From positions 1 through 10,050 of the forward strand of contig SOJY01000250.1 in assembly GCA_004376385.1 (NCBI GenBank): 10,050 bases of DNA. Reading direction: 5' to 3'. Origin of the DNA: Candidatus Bathyarchaeum sp. (GTDB lineage: Archaea; Thermoproteota; Bathyarchaeia; Bathyarchaeales; Bathyarchaeaceae). Shown here piece by piece: positions 5,993-10,050 of the stretch. A program made the position numbers and the translations under genes. The notes beneath the pieces are model-generated. The model was not told the origin of the DNA, ran no database searches, and was given only the letters and a program-made list of their open reading frames with translations. Each line of letters opens with the position of its first letter. Positions within the stretch are counted from its first letter, which is position 1.

Positions 5993-6544
5993 TTGTTGAA
6001 AAAGTGGAAACTACTTGACACCAAGCTTCTCTATCACTCAGAGTTTGTGTCTGTCTTTGACGATGAGGTGGTTTTGCCCAGCGGCAAAGAAATAACGTAC
6101 ACAAAAATTAAGTTAAGAGATTTCGTGTCTGTTCTACCAATAACCGAAGACAAAATTGTTCTAATCGAGATTCTCAGGTATCCCCGAAATTGTTTGAGCC
6201 TTGAAATTCCAAGCGGACACATCGAGGATGGAGAGACACCGAAGGAAAGTGCTTTCCGTGAACTTGAAGAAGAAACCGGCTACAAAGCTGGACAGCTCGT
6301 AAGCATGGGCTGTTTTCACCCTTTGTCGAGAAGCACTCAACAGGCTCATCTGTTTCTCGCCAAAGACCTAACAAAGGGAACGCAAAGACTAGAGGAAACA
6401 GAACAAATAAACGTAAAATTCGTGCCTATTGAACAAACAAAGAAAATGCTAGCTTCTGGCAAGATAACTCACGCTCCAACATTACTTGCCCTACAAAGGT
6501 TCCTGTTGATGAGGCAAACAGGAGAAACCTTCTCTGTTCCATGA
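5993..6544 (+). CDS. NUDIX hydrolase, ADP-ribose pyrophosphatase type
   Basis: The NUDIX box is intact: GHIEDGETPKESAFRELEEE followed by TGY fits G-x5-E-x7-R-E-U-x-E-E-x-G-U exactly. The N-terminal pattern KKWKLLDTKLLYHSEFVSV and the overall length of about 183 residues match the ADP-ribose/nucleoside-diphosphate-sugar pyrophosphatase subgroup, which hydrolyses ADP-ribose to AMP and ribose-5-phosphate using Mg2+. Substrate within this group cannot be fixed from sequence. I place the start at TTG 5993, 8 nt after GAAGGA (5979-5984); TTG 5996 and GTG 5987 are alternatives. A longer frame back to ATG 5903 exists, but its extra N terminus is not family-like and would run across the divergent promoter. 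No relation to the M32 gene is implied beyond the shared promoter region. Confidence 0.92.
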   Translation: MLKKWKLLDTKLLYHSEFVSVFDDEVVLPSGKEITYTKIKLRDFVSVLPITEDKIVLIEILRYPRNCLSLEIPSGHIEDGETPKESAFRELEEETGYKAGQLVSMGCFHPLSRSTQQAHLFLAKDLTKGTQRLEETEQINVKFVPIEQTKKMLASGKITHAPTLLALQRFLLMRQTGETFSVP

Positions 6545-6550
6545 GTTTCT

Positions 6551-6574
6551 GAGTCACTTTGACTCTGTCCTTTT
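6551..6574 (+). terminator. short hairpin plus T-rich tract after the NUDIX gene
   Basis: A perfect 6-bp stem (GAGTCA at 6551-6556, TGACTC at 6560-6565) with a 3-nt loop starts 6 nt after the NUDIX stop codon and is followed by TGTCCTTTTAT. It looks like a simple terminator. The same T-rich segment also contains TTTATATG (6572-6579), which could act instead as a box A placed about 25 nt upstream of the 53-bp repeat. Confidence 0.5.
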
Positions 6575-6579
6575 ATATG
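6572..6579 (+). promoter_or_regulatory. possible box A ahead of the right 53-bp repeat copy
   Basis: TTTATATG resembles the archaeal TATA box and lies about 25 nt upstream of the start of the repeat at 6599, the usual distance to a transcription start. If used, it would produce an RNA that begins within or at the edge of the repeat. The left copy has only a weaker GGTATACT-like sequence in the same relative position, so this remains tentative. Confidence 0.25.
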
Positions 6580-6598
6580 TTTCCTGTTCGCTGTGTGG

Positions 6599-6651
6599 TT
6601 TCCAGAAAAAGGCTGTTTTCAACAATCAGCTGTTATTAGTCTCCTAATATG
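6599..6651 (+). repeat. 53-bp perfect inverted repeat, right copy
   Basis: Exact reverse complement of 62-114. It begins 54 nt after the NUDIX stop codon and has the same sense as that gene, just as the left copy does relative to the PKD-domain gene. The 6.5 kb between the copies holds ordinary genes and no transposase, so the pair is unlikely to be the ends of one transposon. A weak stem can form between GGCTG and CAGCT inside the element (G-U pair included). Confidence 0.97.
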
Positions 6652-6810
6652 AAAACAAAAAAGAGGGCACTACTTGGTTTTCTGAACCGCTAGGTTATCT
6701 GTTTCATGCTATGTATTCGGTAACTATCCTTTATGTGGTAGCGAAGAATTCAAATTATTATTAACGTTTTCAAGACTAAAAGCGGAAGAGTTATCGAGAC
6801 GCCAAATAAT

Positions 6811-7578
6811 ATGGATGTGCGTGTTGACATGCAGAAAAGGGAAATTAAACTAAAGCTAGAAAATGTAAGAGCGGAGATACTTTACCATACATATCAGAAT
6901 TTTGATGTGAATACTCTGCTTGTCTCTTTTGGAGAAAAGCGTAGGGTTCTTTCCACTTGGGACGGCTACAAAGAGGTGAGCTTTGTTGCCAACACCTATC
7001 AACCCAGTGCTTTGTCAGATATTACAATGATAAATTATAAAGAATTTGAAGAAAACTTTCCCGCCCACCTGAAAATCCCTCGTAACAACCTCAGTTTCTT
7101 GAGCACAGGAGCTAACATGGATAACTTGGCAGTCTGCGAGAAGTCATATCAAGGCCTTATAGTTTCCTGTTTGACTACTGGAGGGGTAGGCAATGCTCTT
7201 AGGTCCGGAGTTGATGGGGCAAATTGGATGGAACAGGATGGAACTTTTGAGAATACGCTTGGAACAATCAACATAATTCTTTTGACCAATGCTACTCTAA
7301 GTGATGGGGCTATGGCGCGGGCTATCATTACTGCTACAGAAGCAAAAACCGCTGCCCTTCAGGATATGGATGCCCGAAGCTCGGTTTCCCCTGAAAACCA
7401 AGCAACAGGCACGGGAACAGATAACGTGATCATTGTTTCTGGAAAAGAACCGAGCAGATCAATACTATATACTGGTGGACACACCAAAATAGGCGAATTA
7501 ATTGGTGTATCAACAAAGATCGCAGTAGCCGAGGCAATAAAAAAGCAAGATGGTTCATCCAAATCTACGCGGGCTTAG
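6811..7578 (+). CDS. cbiZ: adenosylcobinamide amidohydrolase CbiZ
   Basis: The 255-residue protein carries the conserved blocks of the CbiZ family: LSTGANMDNLAV at 97-108, CLTTGGVGNALRSGVDGAN at 120-138, ATEAKTAALQDMD at 175-187, ATGTGTDN at 198-205 and YTGGHTKIGELIG at 220-232. CbiZ removes the aminopropanol side chain of adenosylcobinamide to give adenosylcobyric acid, letting the cell rebuild cobamides from salvaged precursors. No other cobalamin gene is adjacent, so the enzyme must work with genes elsewhere. The ATG at 6811 has no clear Shine-Dalgarno sequence; the ATG at 6829 (MQKREIKLK) is an alternative start. An A/T-rich AAATTATTA at 6752-6760 may be the box A, giving a short leader. 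The gene ends convergent with the small gene at 7689. Confidence 0.93.
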   Translation: MDVRVDMQKREIKLKLENVRAEILYHTYQNFDVNTLLVSFGEKRRVLSTWDGYKEVSFVANTYQPSALSDITMINYKEFEENFPAHLKIPRNNLSFLSTGANMDNLAVCEKSYQGLIVSCLTTGGVGNALRSGVDGANWMEQDGTFENTLGTINIILLTNATLSDGAMARAIITATEAKTAALQDMDARSSVSPENQATGTGTDNVIIVSGKEPSRSILYTGGHTKIGELIGVSTKIAVAEAIKKQDGSSKSTRA

Positions 7579-7688
7579 GTTATCAAAATGGAACAGAAAG
7601 CCTTTACCTACTCATATAGCGTGAGTGAATCAGTAAAGTTGCGGGAGCAGTCAAGGGGACATTAAAAGGGCTTCAAACCGAGATTTCG

Positions 7689-8087
7689 TTAGTTAGTTAA
7701 TTTGGTGTTTTCTTTATTTTCATTAGGTTTCTTGGGCGTCTCTGGATTTGCTAGGTCCTTTACTGATATGAACATGTAATCTGCCCAAGCTGCGAAGAAG
7801 CCGCGGTCATAATCTGAGTGAATCTTGTTTTTATATTCCTTCAAAAACTCTTTTCTATTTTTTTTCAACTCTTTTTCGTCTTCGAAGTTCAAGTTCTTGA
7901 TGAACGAGTATGAGTCGTTTGATTTTTGGGCTAAAATTATGCCGTCGAGAGCGTGAAGGTATCCGCTGTTCCATTCGGTTTTGTTTGTTTTTTGTCTTAT
8001 TCGTTCAAGTACACGTTCCGATTCAGCAAATCGTCTTCCCTTCAAAAGCTGGAAGAATCTAACTACAAAAATCTTTGAAATCGGCAT
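7689..8087 (-). CDS. small conserved-looking protein coupled to radA, unknown function
   Basis: A 132-residue soluble protein whose ATG lies 6 nt after the radA stop codon; its likely Shine-Dalgarno region (GAGGAGAG) is inside the radA 3' end, so translation is probably coupled. It has an aromatic-rich internal motif that occurs twice: EWNSGYLHALDGIIL at 38-52 and DYDRGFFAAWADYMF at 92-106. These line up position by position around G, an aromatic pair and A, which suggests two similar helical units. The middle (68-90) is highly charged and the tail from 113 is polar and probably disordered. I do not know a named family. The tight link to radA suggests a role near recombination or merely shared transcription; no catalytic motif is visible. 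Confidence 0.8.
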   Translation of the reverse strand: MPISKIFVVRFFQLLKGRRFAESERVLERIRQKTNKTEWNSGYLHALDGIILAQKSNDSYSFIKNLNFEDEKELKKNRKEFLKEYKNKIHSDYDRGFFAAWADYMFISVKDLANPETPKKPNENKENTKLTN

Positions 8088-8093
8088 CTATAC

Positions 8094-9074
8094 TCATCTC
8101 TCCTCTTCTGTTGTATCCTCTATTCCTCTTTCAGAAACCCTAAAAATTCCTTCCCCCTCTGGTAAATATGGACTCGAAACAAGACGTGCAATTCTCACTG
8201 GTCCACGAGCAGATTTTCGAAGAAAAACACGGGTGTGACTAGTGTGGGCTACTATGTGACCACCTACGGGATGTATGGCATTACCGAAGAATACGTCCGG
8301 CTTGGACATAACCTGATTTGTGACAACAGCTACCGCATTGAATGCTCTGGACAGCCGAATCAGCATGTGCATATGCTTGTTGAGTTTCTGTTGTCTCTCA
8401 GCCAGCATCTCCCTGCCCAGATACTCGCTTCTGAATTGAGAAGTCAAGGAATCCACAATGATCAAGCGGACCCCGTTTTCTTTAATCACCTTATCTGCGT
8501 TCTCTAAAAGAAACATCTGATGCTCTGACGTGTATGCCTCAGCAAAAATGATGTTCTTAAGTGCCTCTTCAGGGTCTAGGCCCAGATTCTTTGCCATTTG
8601 GAAAATTCGTTCGGTTCTGAAGGTGTTCTCTGTATCTATGTAAAGGGCTGCGGCGCCCAAACCACCCTGTTCAGGAGGCAACTGAACATTTACACACAAC
8701 TGATGGCAAATCTGGCTTTTGCCGCTCCCATATTCTCCGTAGAATTCCGTGATAGATTGGGATTCAATGCCTCCACCCAACAGTTTATCCAACATGCTGC
8801 TTCCCGTTGTCAAACGTAGGACGGTCTGCCGCATCTTCAGCAGTTCGTCTCCCCTGATGAACGGGAGAGGCATGCATGAACGCGCTTTGCGAATAAACTC
8901 CAGAGCCTTTGTTTTACTTATGCCCGCTTGCTCTAACTCCTTAACTGTAGCCATGGCAAGGGACTCCACGGTGTGAAATCCTAGCTCCCGCAGCTTTTTG
9001 GATGTGGCAGACCCTATCCCAAGGTCTTCTAGGCGTTCGTATCTCTTTTTTTCTAGGGCTGCCCCTTCACTCAT
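8094..9074 (-). CDS. radA: DNA repair and recombination protein RadA
   Basis: The 326-residue length and layout fit archaeal RadA, the Rad51/RecA-family ATPase that coats single-stranded DNA and drives strand exchange. A helix-hairpin-helix domain spans about 13-63. The ATPase core includes Walker A GEYGSGKS at 113-120, Walker B LIIVDSL at 204-210, and the L2 region NQVMSKPDVFFGNAIHPVGG at 253-272. The recombinase signature LLGGGIESQSITE precedes Walker A. The polymerisation motif, FxxA in Pyrococcus (FMRADEYLK), reads F72-I-R-G75 (FIRGDELLK), a mild change. The N-terminal domain argues against RadB, which lacks it. It heads a two-gene unit with the gene at 7689-8087 and is divergent from the fumarase gene. 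Confidence 0.97.
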   Translation of the reverse strand: MSEGAALEKKRYERLEDLGIGSATSKKLRELGFHTVESLAMATVKELEQAGISKTKALEFIRKARSCMPLPFIRGDELLKMRQTVLRLTTGSSMLDKLLGGGIESQSITEFYGEYGSGKSQICHQLCVNVQLPPEQGGLGAAALYIDTENTFRTERIFQMAKNLGLDPEEALKNIIFAEAYTSEHQMFLLENADKVIKENGVRLIIVDSLTSQFRSEYLGREMLAERQQKLNKHMHMLIRLSRAFNAVAVVTNQVMSKPDVFFGNAIHPVGGHIVAHTSHTRVFLRKSARGPVRIARLVSSPYLPEGEGIFRVSERGIEDTTEEER

Positions 9075-9114
9075 TTTGTTGCATCAATTCCAGATTTAGA
9101 AGCATGTTATGGTG

Positions 9115-9124
9115 CATATTTAAG
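9115..9124 (-). promoter_or_regulatory. box A for radA
   Basis: On the minus strand this reads CTTAAATATG, a good archaeal TATA element about 40-50 nt before the radA ATG. It predicts a start of transcription near 9093 and a leader of about 18 nt. No strong Shine-Dalgarno site is visible before the radA ATG. Confidence 0.45.
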
Positions 9125-9193
9125 TTAGACTATATGGCAGATAAAACATTCGATGAGAGACTGCTAAAACCAAATCTTCGCGTCTGCAGCAAA

Positions 9194-9202
9194 AAGTATA
9201 AG
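9194..9202 (+). promoter_or_regulatory. possible box A for the fumarase gene
   Basis: AAGTATAAG lies about 42-50 nt before the GTG start at 9244 and would place the transcript start near 9224, just before the GGAGG Shine-Dalgarno site at 9231-9235. The match to consensus is moderate. The 9075-9243 gap otherwise holds a chance-looking 30-codon ORF and the radA promoter. Confidence 0.3.
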
Positions 9203-9243
9203 GCATATCTTCCAAATCTGCTCTAGACAGGGAGGAAAAAGTT

Positions 9244-10050
9244 GTGGTGACCGAAAAGCTTCTCGAGACTGTAGCGTTCAAACTTCTGCAACTGGCGGTC
9301 ACAGAGCTGCCGCGAGACGTGAAAGTTGCTCTCCAGCGGGCGTATCGCGAAGAGGAGAACGAAGTGGGAAAGTCTCAACTGGAAGCCATATTAAAAAATG
9401 TGGAATTGGCTGAGAAAACATGTGCTCCCATGTGTCAAGACACGGGCGTTGTCATTTTCTATGTTAAGGCAGGTAGCCAAGTAGATGGGTTAGACAAGGT
9501 TGAGGATGCTCTACGTAACGCCACAGTAAGGGCAACTAGGGAATTGCCTCTTCGTCCCAACGCTGTTGACCCCTTCACCCAAAAGAACACGGGAGACAAC
9601 ACCGGAAGACACGTTCCCTACATACACTGGGAAGTTGTGCCCGGGGATACCCTCGAAATCACGGTATTACCAAAGGGAGGCGGGTCTGAAAACGTTTCCG
9701 CCCTATGTATGCTCAGTCCGAACCAAGGAATAAATGGACTCAAAAAGTTTGTCGTTGACACTGTGATTAACGCTGGCGCAAAGCCTTGTCCCCCCACAGT
9801 TTTGGGTGTTGCGGTTGGGGGAGGAGCTGACATAGCAATGAAATTAGCCAAGGAGACGCTGCTGAGACCTTTAGATCAGCCTAATCCTGATCCTGAACTG
9901 GCGAAACTTGAGCAGGAGCTACGTGAAGCCGCAAACTCGACGGGAATCGGACCCATGGGCTTGGGAGGCAAAATCACAGTGTTGGATGTAAAGGTTGACT
10001 ACGCTCATAGGCACCCTGCATCATATCCTGTTGCCGTGGCGGTTCAGTGC
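9244..10050 (+). CDS. class I fumarate hydratase alpha subunit (partial at right edge)
   Basis: An open frame of 269 codons runs off the window. It matches the N-terminal catalytic subunit of two-subunit class I fumarases (TtdA/FumA-type), iron-sulfur enzymes that interconvert fumarate and malate in the TCA cycle. Visible motifs are CAPMCQDTG near 60-68, NTGDNTGR followed by HVPYIHW, KGGGSEN, KPCPPTVLGVAVGG near 180-193, GPMGLGGK, and HRHPASYPVAVAVQC at the very edge. The three likely [4Fe-4S] ligands are C64, C182 and C269, spaced as in E. coli TtdA (71, 190, 277). The GTG at 9244 lies 8 nt after GGAGG (9231-9235); GTG 9247 is an alternative. About ten residues are probably missing. The beta subunit gene is expected just downstream. 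Tartrate dehydratase is the main alternative, less likely without tartrate context. Confidence 0.95.
   Translation, partial: MVTEKLLETVAFKLLQLAVTELPRDVKVALQRAYREEENEVGKSQLEAILKNVELAEKTCAPMCQDTGVVIFYVKAGSQVDGLDKVEDALRNATVRATRELPLRPNAVDPFTQKNTGDNTGRHVPYIHWEVVPGDTLEITVLPKGGGSENVSALCMLSPNQGINGLKKFVVDTVINAGAKPCPPTVLGVAVGGGADIAMKLAKETLLRPLDQPNPDPELAKLEQELREAANSTGIGPMGLGGKITVLDVKVDYAHRHPASYPVAVAVQC

Noticed and set aside
5859..6104. 81-residue minus-strand frame extending upstream of the leader ORF
   Set aside because: Its N-terminal part is antisense to the NUDIX coding sequence; only the last 22 codons, with their own Shine-Dalgarno site, are plausible.
62..6651. The 53-bp inverted repeats as the ends of one 6.6-kb transposon
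   Set aside because: The interval holds ordinary housekeeping genes and no transposase or recombinase, and I see no matching target duplications beside the two copies.
6652..6810. Possible cobalamin riboswitch upstream of cbiZ
   Set aside because: The gap is short, has only weak 4-5 bp stems and no B12-box-like sequence; such riboswitches are also not expected in archaea.
7579..7688. Possible C/D box or other guide RNA in the gap between cbiZ and the radA unit
   Set aside because: GTGAGTGA and CTGA-like words occur, but no proper RUGAUGA/CUGA set with the right spacing could be found.
8235..8976. Several plus-strand frames inside radA
   Set aside because: They are antisense to conserved RadA motifs and have no start signals or family features.
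9134..9226. 30-codon ORF (MADKTFDERLLKPNLRV...) ahead of the fumarase gene
   Set aside because: No Shine-Dalgarno site, overlaps the proposed promoter region, and shows no recognisable family; most likely chance.

Overview
This window looks like chromosomal DNA from an archaeon, most likely a member of the TACK group such as Bathyarchaeia; the lineage is an inference from gene content. The supporting signs are an archaeal RadA recombinase, a long NFACT/NEMF-type (RqcH) protein, a CbiZ cobinamide amidohydrolase, an EMC6-like membrane protein, TATA-like box A elements upstream of several genes, and Shine-Dalgarno sites of the GGAGG/GGTGAT kind. I see no transposase, phage gene, CRISPR array, tRNA or rRNA. 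The content is mostly housekeeping.

Layout, left to right. A minus-strand gene (154-732) encodes a three-helix EMC6-like membrane domain fused to an extracellular PKD domain. Two tiny plus-strand membrane proteins follow (1014-1247 and 1327-1551). A possible 55-residue basic ORF (1622-1789) leads into the large NFACT/RqcH ribosome-quality-control gene (1783-3786). This gene meets a small HNH-fold protein on the minus strand (3904-4176). Next comes an M32 carboxypeptidase on the minus strand (4331-5866), with a 22-codon leader ORF overlapping its start. It is divergent from a NUDIX hydrolase (5993-6544). Then come cbiZ on the plus strand (6811-7578), a minus-strand pair made of radA (8094-9074) and a small companion gene (7689-8087), and a divergent class I fumarase alpha subunit that is cut by the right edge (9244 onward).

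The most unusual non-coding signal is a perfect 53-bp repeat in inverted orientation at 62-114 and 6599-6651. Relative to the neighbouring genes, both copies lie 40-55 nt after a stop codon and in the same sense as the gene. A weaker possible third copy sits after the M32 gene. This could be a shared 3'-UTR element, a small RNA, or a short dispersed non-autonomous element.

The genes do not form one pathway. They cover membrane protein biogenesis (inferred), ribosome rescue, peptide turnover, nucleotide-sugar housekeeping, cobamide salvage, recombination and the TCA cycle. No clear new multi-gene system is present. The points worth following are the 53-bp repeat, the EMC6-PKD fusion, the HNH protein with altered catalytic residues, the leader ORF of the M32 gene, and the radA companion protein with an internal motif repeat.
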